Below, in pieces: positions 17,391 through 24,906 of a stretch of DNA of 53,657 nt. Below the pieces are notes generated by a model. It did no database searches and had not been told where the DNA came from. It saw only the letters and a list, made by a program, of their open reading frames with translations. The stretch lies in assembly GCF_018982965.1 (NCBI RefSeq), contig NZ_JACBYP010000051.1, positions 1 through 53,657 on the forward strand, in the 5' to 3' direction. Position numbers and translations under genes: made by a program. How positions within the stretch are numbered: the first letter of the stretch is position 1; every line of letters starts with the position of its first letter. Source of the stretch: Streptomyces mayonensis. Its GTDB lineage: Bacteria > Actinomycetota > Actinomycetes > Streptomycetales > Streptomycetaceae.

Positions 17391-18649
17391 CGGTCCTCCC
17401 TCTTTCCCTTCGCCTGCCCGGCCTGCTTCAGGTCGGCCGGCAGGGTCGCGAGCACCCGGAAGCCGCCGTCGGGACGCGGGCCCGCCTCGATGGTGCCACC
17501 CAGCGCCGCTGCCCGCTCCCGCATCCCCGCAAGCCCGTTGCCGCTGCCACCGGCCTCGGCGCCCGTCGCCGGGCCGTCGTCGTCGACGCACAGCCGCAGC
17601 GCGCCGCCGTCCCGGCCGAGGCGCACGCGCGCGCGACGAGAACCGGAGTGGCGTACGACGTTGGTGAGTGCCTCCTGGACGATGCGGAACGCGGCCAGGC
17701 CGGTGCCGGGCGAAAGGCGTGGCGGCTCCCCCTCGACCTCGACGGTCAGCCCCGCGCCGGCCGCCTGCTCGACCAGTTCGGGCAACCGGTCGAGTCCGGG
17801 GGCCGGGGCACGGGGCGCGTCTCCGGGGGTGCGCAGCGTGTCGAGGACCTGCCGCACCTCGCCGAGCGCCTCCTTGCTCTGGGCCTTGATGGTGGTGAGC
17901 GCGGTGCGCGCCTGTTCGGGGTCGGTGTCCAGGAGGGCGAGTCCCATGCCCGCCTGCACGTTGATGACGGAGATGCTGTGCGCGAGGACGTCGTGGAGTT
18001 CGCGGGCGATCCGCAGCCGCTCCTCGTCCGCCCGGCGTCTCACCGCCTGCGCCCGCTCCGCCCGCTCGCGCGCCCACTGCTCGCGCCGGACCCGGGCCAG
18101 CTCCGACAGGGCCACGATCGCCACCACCCACGTGGCGATCACGACCTCCTGCGCCCAGGACGCCGCCGAGTCGCCGGACGGCGGCAGCCACCGGTAGAGC
18201 CAGTGCGCGACCAGGGCGTGCCCGGACCACAGCACGCCCATCGCGCTCCACGCGGCGCGGCGGTGTCCGGCGACGACGGCACTGAAGCAGGCCACGGCGA
18301 CGGCCAGGAACACCGGCCCGTAGGAGTAACCGGCGCCCAGATAGACCAGGGTGGTGACCGCCGTGCCGAACACGACCGGCACCGGGTACCGCTGCCGCCA
18401 GAGCAGGGAGGCGCCGGTGACGAACAGCAGCGCGTACGCGAAGGGGTCCGGCGCGGCCCGCTCGCCGGCCTGGGCGTGGGCGGCGAAGTTGGAGCCGAAC
18501 AGGACGAACGCGGTGATCAGCACCGTGGAGCGCCAGGGCCGACGGGGACGGCCCTCCTCGTCGCCCCAGCGGTTCCACCGCGGGGGCCGGTGCCGCCGCA
18601 ACCGGGGCGGCCCTCCCCCGCGCTCGCGCTCTGCGTCCATGCCCGCCAC
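17387..18649 (-). CDS. two-component sensor histidine kinase (HisKA_3 type)
   Basis: 420-residue membrane sensor kinase paired with the overlapping response regulator. The N-terminal 40 residues are Arg/Pro-rich. Five or so helices lie at residues 42-185 with no large extracellular domain, so it probably senses a membrane signal. The dimerisation/phospho-acceptor block RIARELHDVLAHSISV gives His219, numbered from the GTG. The HATPase domain shows EALTNVVRHS, VDDDGP and GNGLAGMRERA. GTG 18649 and ATG 18640 are both possible starts; neither has a good ribosome site, and TAGCGT seven bases before the ATG hints at a leaderless message. Confidence 0.92.
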   Translation of the reverse strand: MAGMDAERERGGGPPRLRRHRPPRWNRWGDEEGRPRRPWRSTVLITAFVLFGSNFAAHAQAGERAAPDPFAYALLFVTGASLLWRQRYPVPVVFGTAVTTLVYLGAGYSYGPVFLAVAVACFSAVVAGHRRAAWSAMGVLWSGHALVAHWLYRWLPPSGDSAASWAQEVVIATWVVAIVALSELARVRREQWARERAERAQAVRRRADEERLRIARELHDVLAHSISVINVQAGMGLALLDTDPEQARTALTTIKAQSKEALGEVRQVLDTLRTPGDAPRAPAPGLDRLPELVEQAAGAGLTVEVEGEPPRLSPGTGLAAFRIVQEALTNVVRHSGSRRARVRLGRDGGALRLCVDDDGPATGAEAGGSGNGLAGMRERAAALGGTIEAGPRPDGGFRVLATLPADLKQAGQAKGKREDR

Positions 18650-18702
18650 GCTAGACGCCGGCCGCCGCGCGGGGCGTCACCCGCGCGGGGTGCTCACGGC
18701 TA

Positions 18703-18743
18703 CTCCCGGGGAAGTACGCCGTTCTCCCGGGAGGTACGCCGTT
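18703..18743. repeat. 21/20-bp direct repeat upstream of the sensor kinase gene
   Basis: Two adjacent copies of CTCCCGGG(G)AAGTACGCCGTT at 18703-18723 and 18724-18743. They differ by one G and one A/G change. They lie 54-94 bases upstream of the kinase start. Confidence 0.7.
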
Positions 18744-18823
18744 CAAGGCGCCACCGGGCGGGTTCCCTTCCGGCCTCGCAGGCCGGAAGGCGCGCCCCGG
18801 GCCTCGGTCACGGTTCCGGCCCC

Positions 18824-18916
18824 GGCAGCTTCAGGGACCCCTGGCGGCCTCAGAAACCCCAGGCAGCTTCAACAACCCCCGACGGCCTCAGAAAGCCCCA
18901 GGCAGCTTCAGGAACC
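18824..18916. repeat. 38/39-bp tandem repeat, 2.4 copies, overlapping a gene end
   Basis: Units begin GGCAGCTTCA at 18824, 18862 and 18901. The first two are full length (38 and 39 bases) and share CGGCCTCAGAAA. The third is partial and includes the stop codon region of the reductase gene that ends at 18908. As at 4160-4271, the array looks like a duplicated 3' gene end. Confidence 0.8.
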
Positions 18917-20215
18917 GGCCCCGTCGTCGGTGCGGCCCGCCGGGCCCGGCGCGGTGGCGGGGACCGCGTCCGCCGGGGCGGGGGGAGCCGTGTCCTCTCC
19001 TCCTGCGGGGCGGCGGTCCATGGTGGCCAGCGCCCGCTGCGCCAGCGGGTGGGCGCGGACCAGCTCTCCCAGCGACGTCGAACCCTGCGTGATGTCCTTG
19101 AACGCCTTCCAGGCCGGCCGGAATCCGGTCAGTGCCGCGTGGAAGAGCCCGGGCCGGCGCTCGAACACCGCCAGCATCCGCTTGCCGACGCTCATCTCGA
19201 CGCCCAGCCCGGCCTTGATGGCGAAGGCGTAGTTCAGGGCCTGCTTGCGCGCGTCCACCGCGTCGTGGGACTCGGCGATCCGTACCGCCCACTCACCGGC
19301 CAGCCGTCCCGACCGCAGTGCGAAGGAGATGCCCTCGCGGGTCCACGGCTCCAGGAGCCCGGCCGCGTCCCCGCACACCAGGACCCGGCCGCGCGACAGC
19401 GGCGAGTCGTCGGCGCGGCAACGGGTGAGATGGCCCGAGGAGATGCTGGGCTCGAAGCCGGCGAGCCCGAGCCGGCCGACGAAGTCCTCCAGGTACCGCT
19501 TGGTCGCCGCGCCCTCGCCGCGCGCCGAGATCACCCCGACCGTGAGCGTCTCGCCCTTGGGGAAGACCCAGCCGTAACTGCCGGGCATCGGCCCCCAGTC
19601 GATGAGCACCCGGCCCTTCCAGTCCTCGGCGACCGTGTCGGGCACCGGGATCTCCGCCTCCAGGCCGAGGTCGACCTGGTCCAGTTTGACTCCGACGTGC
19701 GCGCCTATCCGGCTGGCGCTGCCGTCCGCGCCGACGACGGAGCGGGCGAGTACCGTCTCGCCGCCCTGGAGGACGACGGCGACCGTGCGCCGGTCCGGCA
19801 CCGCCGACCCGTGCTGCTCCACACGGGTGACCGTCGCCCCGGTGCGCAGCTCGGCGCCCGCCTTCTGGGCGTGCTCGACGAGCTGCTGGTCGAACTCGGG
19901 CCGGTTGATCAGTCCGAACAGCATCTGCCGGGAGCGCCGGGTCCGGGTGAAGCGGCCGTTGTTCGAGAAGGTCACCGCGTGCACGCGGTCCCTGAAGGGC
20001 AGCTCGAAACCGGGTGGGAGGGTGTCGCGCGAGGGACCGATGATGCCGCCGCCACATGTTTTGTAACGGGGCAGGTCCGCCTTCTCCAGCAACAGCACGC
20101 GCCGCCCCGCGACCGCCGCCGCGTAGGCGGCCGAGGCCCCCGCCGGTCCCGCGCCCACCACGACCACGTCCCAGACCTGACGCGCGTCGTCCGCCGAAGA
20201 GTTCTCGCTGCTCAC
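18908..20215 (-). CDS. geranylgeranyl-reductase-family FAD oxidoreductase
   Basis: 435-residue flavoprotein of the geranylgeranyl reductase / PHBH-like fold. The FAD motif GAGPAGASAAY lies near residue 21, followed by LLEKADLPRYKTCGGG, a hallmark of this family (the Cys-Gly-Gly-Gly stretch). The second FAD motif is VCGDAAGLLEPWTREGI. Members saturate isoprenoid chains of menaquinone or archaeal-type lipids. In actinomycetes they occur near quinone and respiratory genes, but here the neighbours are unrelated. The last 35 residues are Ala/Pro/Gly-rich. The GTG start at 20215 is the only one retaining the FAD motif, with GGAG 15 bases upstream. Confidence 0.85.
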   Translation of the reverse strand: MSSENSSADDARQVWDVVVVGAGPAGASAAYAAAVAGRRVLLLEKADLPRYKTCGGGIIGPSRDTLPPGFELPFRDRVHAVTFSNNGRFTRTRRSRQMLFGLINRPEFDQQLVEHAQKAGAELRTGATVTRVEQHGSAVPDRRTVAVVLQGGETVLARSVVGADGSASRIGAHVGVKLDQVDLGLEAEIPVPDTVAEDWKGRVLIDWGPMPGSYGWVFPKGETLTVGVISARGEGAATKRYLEDFVGRLGLAGFEPSISSGHLTRCRADDSPLSRGRVLVCGDAAGLLEPWTREGISFALRSGRLAGEWAVRIAESHDAVDARKQALNYAFAIKAGLGVEMSVGKRMLAVFERRPGLFHAALTGFRPAWKAFKDITQGSTSLGELVRAHPLAQRALATMDRRPAGGEDTAPPAPADAVPATAPGPAGRTDDGAGS

Positions 20216-20364
20216 GATGGTCTACTGCTCCGATCAAACCGCATGCCGCACCTGACCCCCGCATCCTACGGCGGGCATCGCCGCAGGCCACTGTGGGAGG
20301 ATCGGCCCGTTCATTTCGTCCAAGTACTCCTTGGTACAACGTCGCACCCACAAGGAGCGTGCCC

Positions 20365-21720
20365 ATGTCGTCGAATCCGGTCGCCGAGACCGTCGCTTCG
20401 CTGATGCCCCGCGCGAAGGAGGAACTCGCCGCGCTGGTGGCCTTCAAATCGGTGGCCGACTTCGAGCAGTTCCCGCGCAGTGAGAGCGTGGGCGCCGCCA
20501 ACTGGACGGCGGCGGCCCTGCGCGCCGAGGGCTTCCAGGACGTGACCCTGCTCGACACCCCGGACGGCACGCAGTCGGTGTACGGGTACCTGCCCGGCCC
20601 CGAGGGCGCGAAGACGGTGCTGCTCTACGCCCACTACGACGTGCAGCCGCCGCTGGACGAGGCCGGCTGGGTCACCCCGCCCTTCGAGCTGACCGAGCGC
20701 GACGGCCGCTGGTACGGGCGCGGGGCGGCGGACTGCAAGGGCGGCGTGATCATGCACCTGCTCGCCCTGCGTGCCCTGAAGGCGAACGGCGGCGTACCGG
20801 TGCACGTCAAGGTGATCGCCGAGGGCTCGGAGGAGCAGGGCACGGGCGGTCTGGAGCGGTACGCCGAGGCGCACCCCGAACTGCTGGCCGCGGACACCCT
20901 CGTCATCGGCGACGCGGGCAACTTCCGCGTCGGCCTGCCGACGGTCACCTCGACGCTGCGCGGCATGACGCTGGTCCGCGTGAAGGTCGACACCCTCGAA
21001 GGCAACCTGCACTCCGGCCAGTTCGGCGGCGCGGCACCCGACGCGCTGGCCGCCCTGATCCGCGTGCTGGACTCGCTGCGCGACGAGGACGGCTCGACGG
21101 CCGTGGACGGGCTGGCGGCGGACAGCACGTGGGAGGGGCTCGCGTACGACGAGGAACAGTTCCGCCGGGACGCGCGGGTCCTGGACGGCGTGGAGCTGAT
21201 CGGCTCCGGCGCGGTCGCCGACCGGATCTGGGCGCGGCCCGCCGTCACGGTGCTCGGCATCGACTGCCCGCCGGTCGTGGGCGCCACGCCGTCCGTGCAG
21301 GCGAGCGCCCGGGCGCTGGTGAGCCTGAGGGTACCGCCGGGCGTGGACGCGGCCGAGGCCACCAAGCTGCTCCAGTCCCACCTGGAGGCGCGGACGCCGT
21401 GGGGCGCCCGGGTCGGCGTGGAACACATCGGCCAGGGCCAGGCGTTCCGCGCGGACACCACCAGCCCGGCGTACCAGGCCATGGCCGACGCGATGGCGGT
21501 GGCGTACCCGGGCGAGGAGATGCAGTACGCCGGTCAGGGCGGCTCCATCCCGCTGTGCAACACCCTCGCCGCGCTGTACCCGCAGGCGGAGATCCTGCTG
21601 ATCGGGCTGAACGAGCCGGAGGCGCAGATCCACGCCGTCAACGAGAGCGTGTCCCCCGGGGAACTGGAGCGGCTGTCGGTGGCCGAGGCGCACTTCCTGC
21701 TCAACTACGCGGCGGGCTGA
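20365..21720 (+). CDS. M20-family dipeptidase/metallohydrolase
   Basis: 451-residue zinc peptidase of family M20 (dipeptidase/CNDP-like). First metal block YAHYDVQPP carries His and the catalytic Asp. The next, GRGAADCKGG, holds the bridging Asp. EGSEEQG holds the general base Glu and a metal Glu. HSGQFGG marks the lid domain, and a C-terminal His lies in AQIHAVNE. It starts at ATG 20365 with AAGGAG at 20352-20357. Cytosolic, no signal peptide. Likely substrates are dipeptides or N-acyl amino acids. Confidence 0.92.
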   Translation: MSSNPVAETVASLMPRAKEELAALVAFKSVADFEQFPRSESVGAANWTAAALRAEGFQDVTLLDTPDGTQSVYGYLPGPEGAKTVLLYAHYDVQPPLDEAGWVTPPFELTERDGRWYGRGAADCKGGVIMHLLALRALKANGGVPVHVKVIAEGSEEQGTGGLERYAEAHPELLAADTLVIGDAGNFRVGLPTVTSTLRGMTLVRVKVDTLEGNLHSGQFGGAAPDALAALIRVLDSLRDEDGSTAVDGLAADSTWEGLAYDEEQFRRDARVLDGVELIGSGAVADRIWARPAVTVLGIDCPPVVGATPSVQASARALVSLRVPPGVDAAEATKLLQSHLEARTPWGARVGVEHIGQGQAFRADTTSPAYQAMADAMAVAYPGEEMQYAGQGGSIPLCNTLAALYPQAEILLIGLNEPEAQIHAVNESVSPGELERLSVAEAHFLLNYAAG

Positions 21721-21910
21721 GCCGGCTCCCGTCCGGCGGTCGGCGGCCGTCGGCCGAGGGCTTCGCGCTGCGGCGTGCTCTCCCCCTGCCGACGGCCGCC
21801 CCGCGGTGCCGTCGGCGTGCCCCTGCCGGGACCGGATGCCGGGCGGCGTCCTGTCCGGCGTGGCCGGAGATACCGGGCACGGCCTCCTTCGGACGCCTTT
21901 GCGGAGCGGG

Positions 21911-22025
21911 CCGCGGCAGGAGTGACGCAGTCCCGGTTGGGGGCGCGCCCCGGCAGGGCAGGAACGGCACAGTCCCCGTTGCGGGGCGCGCCCCGACAGG
22001 AGTGGTGCAGCCCGCGCTGCCGGGG
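21911..22025. repeat. degenerate 37-43-bp repeat, three copies
   Basis: Anchor sequence GGCAGG/GACAGG recurs at 21915, 21952 and 21995, each followed by a GCAGTCCC-like stretch. GGGGCGCGCCCC separates copies, at 21940-21951 and 21983-21994. These GC palindromes would form strong hairpins and may help terminate the convergent transcripts. Confidence 0.6.
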
Positions 22026-22049
22026 AGCCGTGAAGCCGTGAAGCCGTGA
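22026..22049. repeat. 8-bp tandem repeat, three perfect copies
   Basis: AGCCGTGA occurs three times without interruption. Intergenic, next to the larger degenerate repeats. Confidence 0.9.
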
Positions 22050-22099
22050 AGCAGCGTGCGGGACCACTGCGGCGTGCGGCCACGGGCCGTCGCCCGGCG

Positions 22100-23143
22100 T
22101 CAGCCGAGCGGTGTGCCGGCCTCCAGGTAGAGCGCGGCACCGCGCTCCCGGGCCCTCAGTGCCCAGCGCAGCCGCTCGTAGCGGACCGGCGGCAGCAGGT
22201 CGGCGGCCTCGTCCTCGGTGACGAAGCGCCAGTCACGCAGCTCGGACCCGGGCAGCAGGACCCGGCCGGCGTCCGCGGGGCCGAGCCGGCCGCCGTCGAA
22301 GAGCATCCGCAGACCGCCGTAGGCGGGGGGCACGGGCGGTTCCCAGTCGACGACCAGCAGCGCCGGTACGCCGTCGAGGCGGATGCCGGTCTCCTCGGCG
22401 ACCTCGCGCACACCGGCCCGGGCCGGTGCCTCGCCGGGTTCGACGACGCCGCCGGGGAACTCCCAGCCGGCCTTGTAGGTGGGGTCGACGAGCAGCACCC
22501 GGTCCTGGTCGTCGAAGAGCAGGACACCTGCGGCGACGGTCTCACCGGTCGGTTCCGGGGTCTGCACGATCTCGCAGGCCGGCACGGCGCCGGTGCCGAC
22601 GGCCTCGGCGACCCGGGCTGCTGCCTCGCGAGGGGCCAGGGCGCTGGTGTCGACCGGGTGGGCGTCGGCGGTGAGCCAGGAGGCGAGGGCCGAACGATAG
22701 GGCTCGATGTGGTCGTAGGACCACTGCCGCACCCGTATCTCGTCGTCCGGCGGGCCGTCCGGTGTCCCGCGACTCGCTATTCGCTCCCGCAGTATCGTTT
22801 CGGCCGGAGCCAGCAGGACGTGCCGGACCTCGATCCGGCGGGCGGCGAGGCCGCCGAAGATCTCGTCCCGGTACTCCTGGCGCAGCAGGGTCATCGGCAC
22901 CACGAGGGTCCCGCCGAGGTCGGCGAGCATCGCGGCCGCCGTGTCGATCACCAGGCGCCGCCAGATCGGCAGATCCTGGAAGTCGCCCACCTCGGCCAGG
23001 CGTTTGGGCGGCAGCAACTGCGCGAGCGCCCCGCCGACGACCTCGGGGTCGAGAAGTGTGCTGTTCGGGATCAGGTCGATCAGTTCCCGTGCGGTGGTGG
23101 TCTTCCCCGCACCGAACGCGCCGTTGATCCAGACGACGGTCAC
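22100..23143 (-). CDS. P-loop kinase-like/NUDIX hydrolase fusion protein
   Basis: 347-residue two-domain protein. The N-terminal domain (1-185) is an AAA_33/shikimate-kinase-like P-loop NTPase with Walker A GAFGAGKT at residues 8-15. The C-terminal domain (200-347) carries a complete NUDIX box from Gly232 to Ile254 (GX5EX7REUXEEXGU), including the metal-binding REVAEE. The pairing suggests linked nucleotide phosphorylation and pyrophosphate cleavage, for example salvage or house-cleaning, but the substrate is unknown. GTG 23143 is preceded by GAGGGGG and sits directly before the Walker A strand. An upstream ATG at 23239 would add a tail without support. Confidence 0.85.
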   Translation of the reverse strand: MTVVWINGAFGAGKTTTARELIDLIPNSTLLDPEVVGGALAQLLPPKRLAEVGDFQDLPIWRRLVIDTAAAMLADLGGTLVVPMTLLRQEYRDEIFGGLAARRIEVRHVLLAPAETILRERIASRGTPDGPPDDEIRVRQWSYDHIEPYRSALASWLTADAHPVDTSALAPREAAARVAEAVGTGAVPACEIVQTPEPTGETVAAGVLLFDDQDRVLLVDPTYKAGWEFPGGVVEPGEAPARAGVREVAEETGIRLDGVPALLVVDWEPPVPPAYGGLRMLFDGGRLGPADAGRVLLPGSELRDWRFVTEDEAADLLPPVRYERLRWALRARERGAALYLEAGTPLG

Positions 23144-23299
23144 AGGTCCCCCTCTTCTGTTGGCCCCCTGTGGCTTGCCCGCTTCACCCTGCCACGGAAA
23201 CCAGGCCCAGTTGAGGACGTACGGCAGCGGCGCCGGCACCCCCTGGAGAGGGGCACCGGCGCCGTGCGGGTCCGGGTGGTGCGGGTGGGGCGCCGGGGG

Positions 23300-23494
23300 T
23301 CAGCCCCGCTGCCCGAGAGCGCCCTCGTCGAGCGTCAGGCTGTCGGTGGCGACGGTGTCCTCGACGGTGCTGACGGTGTCCTCCAGGTCCAGGCCGAGCG
23401 GGAGCTCGCTCGGAGCGGCGTGGGACGGGGTGACGGCCGCGACGACGAAGCCGGTGGCGAGGGACGCGAGGGCGAGCATGCTGCGCTTCTTCAT
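23300..23494 (-). CDS. small secreted protein, 64 residues
   Basis: MKKRSMLALASLATGFVVAA is a clear signal peptide, probably cleaved after SHA at about residue 26. The mature peptide of about 38 residues is acidic and rich in Leu, Thr and Val, with a repeat-like LEDTVSTVEDTVATDSL that could form an amphipathic helix. I do not recognise the family. There is only a weak ribosome site (ACGGGGC). Codon use is typical of Streptomyces. It stands alone between the P-loop/NUDIX gene and the ROK gene. Confidence 0.65.
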   Translation of the reverse strand: MKKRSMLALASLATGFVVAAVTPSHAAPSELPLGLDLEDTVSTVEDTVATDSLTLDEGALGQRG

Positions 23495-23623
23495 GCCCCG
23501 TTCAACTACGCGACGGCCCGCTGGTCACGGGTGCGGCCGCGCGGGGCACCGGTTCGAACAGGCGCCCGACGCTCTGGAGGACCCGGGACCCGGCCCGGCC
23601 CTTGGAGGAAAAGGTCCCGCGCC

Positions 23624-23668
23624 ACCGGGCCGACCGGGCCGACCGGGCCGACCGGGCCGACCGAGCCC
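23624..23668. repeat. 9-bp tandem repeat, five copies
   Basis: ACCGGGCCG four times, then the variant ACCGAGCCC. It lies in the spacer between the ROK kinase stop (23712) and the small secreted gene (23494). Confidence 0.9.
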
Positions 23669-23711
23669 TACGTCGCTGCCCCAGGCGGCTTCGTTCGGCC
23701 GGGTCGTGGGC

Positions 23712-24665
23712 TCAGACGCGTGCCGTCCGTGCGCCCGCCGTCCTCGTGAGGGCCGCCGCGGCCGCGCCGACCAGTCCGGCGTCCGTGCCCATCTGGGCGG
23801 GGACGACCGCGAGGCGCTGGACGAAGGAGAGGGTCGCGTAGTCGGTCAGGGCCTTGCGCAGCGGGGCGAAGAGCACGTCGCCCGCCTTGCCGACGCCCCC
23901 GCCGACCACGGCGATGTCGATCTCCACGAGGGTCGCGGTGGCGGCGATCCCCGCGGCCAGTGCCTGCGCGGCGCGTTCGAAGGAGGCGACGGCGACGGGG
24001 TCGCCCAGACGGGCGGCGGAGGCCACCGCGGCGGCGGAGGCGTCCCCGTCCGGGCCCGGCAGCCAGCCGGCCTCCAGAGCGCGGCGGGCGATGTTGGGCC
24101 CGCTGGCTATGCGCTCCACGCAGCCGCGCGCGCCGCACGGACAGGGGTCGCCGTCCAGATCGACGCTGATGTGACCGATGTGGCCGGCGTTGCCGGTCGG
24201 TCCGGAGTGCAGCCGGCCGCCCAGCACCAGACCGCCGCCGACGCCCGTGGAGACCACCATGCACAGCGCGTTGTCGTGCCCCCGGGCGGCGCCGTGCCAG
24301 TGTTCGGCCGCCGCGATGGCCACCCCGTCGCCGATCAGTTCCACGGGCAGGCCACCGGCGGCCTCGCCGACCCGCCGGACCAGCGGGTAGTCCCGCCAGC
24401 CGGGCACGTTGACCGGGCTGACGGTGCCGGCCGAGGCGTCCACCGGGCCCGCACTGCCGATGCCGACGGCCGTGGCCCGCCCCCACAGCGGTGACCCGGT
24501 CAGCTCCGCCAGCACGGCCTCGACGGCCCCCATCACGGTGTCGCCGTCCTCCCGGGCGGGGGTCGCACGCTGGGCGCGCACCTGGATGCGGCCGTCGCCG
24601 TCCACCAGTGCACCGGCGATCTTGGTGCCGCCGATGTCCAGCGCTGCCACGAGGTCGGTGTGCAT
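23712..24665 (-). CDS. ROK-family sugar kinase
   Basis: 317-residue ROK protein without a DNA-binding domain, so a kinase rather than a NagC/XylR-type repressor. N-terminal phosphate motif ALDIGGTKIAGAL is at residues 8-20. The expected catalytic Asp is in IGDGVAIAAAEH. The zinc-binding signature CPCGARGCVERIASG is intact. The sugar-contact segment reads NAGHIGH where many glucokinases have a Glu (AGExGH), so specificity may differ from glucose. The start ATG 24665 has GGGGAGA upstream. It is divergent from a LacI-type regulator with a palindrome between, suggesting a regulated sugar-phosphorylation step. Confidence 0.88.
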   Translation of the reverse strand: MHTDLVAALDIGGTKIAGALVDGDGRIQVRAQRATPAREDGDTVMGAVEAVLAELTGSPLWGRATAVGIGSAGPVDASAGTVSPVNVPGWRDYPLVRRVGEAAGGLPVELIGDGVAIAAAEHWHGAARGHDNALCMVVSTGVGGGLVLGGRLHSGPTGNAGHIGHISVDLDGDPCPCGARGCVERIASGPNIARRALEAGWLPGPDGDASAAAVASAARLGDPVAVASFERAAQALAAGIAATATLVEIDIAVVGGGVGKAGDVLFAPLRKALTDYATLSFVQRLAVVPAQMGTDAGLVGAAAAALTRTAGARTARV

Positions 24666-24783
24666 CAGAGTCGGATCTCCCCGTCGGACCGGAAGTGAAA
24701 AATGACGTACCCAAGGTGCGCAGCGGACCGCTCCCACCACGGGGACGAGGACCGAGAGTGCACCGGACAGTGTCTCCTGCATC

Positions 24784-24797
24784 TGACAACGTTGTCC
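24784..24797. promoter_or_regulatory. LacI-type operator palindrome between rok and lacI genes
   Basis: TGACAACGTTGTCC contains the perfect 12-bp palindrome GACAACGTTGTC (24785-24796) with a central CG, as in LacI/GalR-family operators. TATGCT at 24804-24809 is a possible -10 for the lacI gene, so the operator would cover the promoter. A smaller perfect dyad, GACAGTGTC, lies at 24766-24774. Confidence 0.65.
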
Positions 24798-24906
24798 AGG
24801 CTCTATGCTCGACGCCACATCCTCATACAACCTCATGACCGACACATCCCCCGTGGACAACAGGAGCCGACGCACTCCCGTGGACGACAGGACAGGACAC
24901 CGCATC

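Larger units (their letters stand above)
21721..22099. other. gene-free spacer containing degenerate GC-rich repeats
   Basis: 379 bases between the convergent M20 peptidase and the P-loop/NUDIX gene. It holds three degenerate repeats around GGGGCGCGCCCC palindromes (21911-22025) and an 8-bp triplicate (22026-22049). Reading frames across it are Arg/Pro-rich and repetitive and look non-coding. No gene seen. Confidence 0.6.

Noticed and set aside
17333..20404. 1023-codon open frame crossing three genes on the plus strand
   Set aside because: It runs antisense through the sensor kinase and reductase genes and has no recognisable domain; long spurious frames are normal at this GC content.
21701..22067. 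Short frames in the 21.7-22.1 kb spacer with repeated peptide text
   Set aside because: The apparent peptide repeats simply translate the degenerate DNA repeats, in several frames and both strands.
23624..23668. Possible CRISPR-like array
   Set aside because: The unit is only 9 bases, with no spacers.
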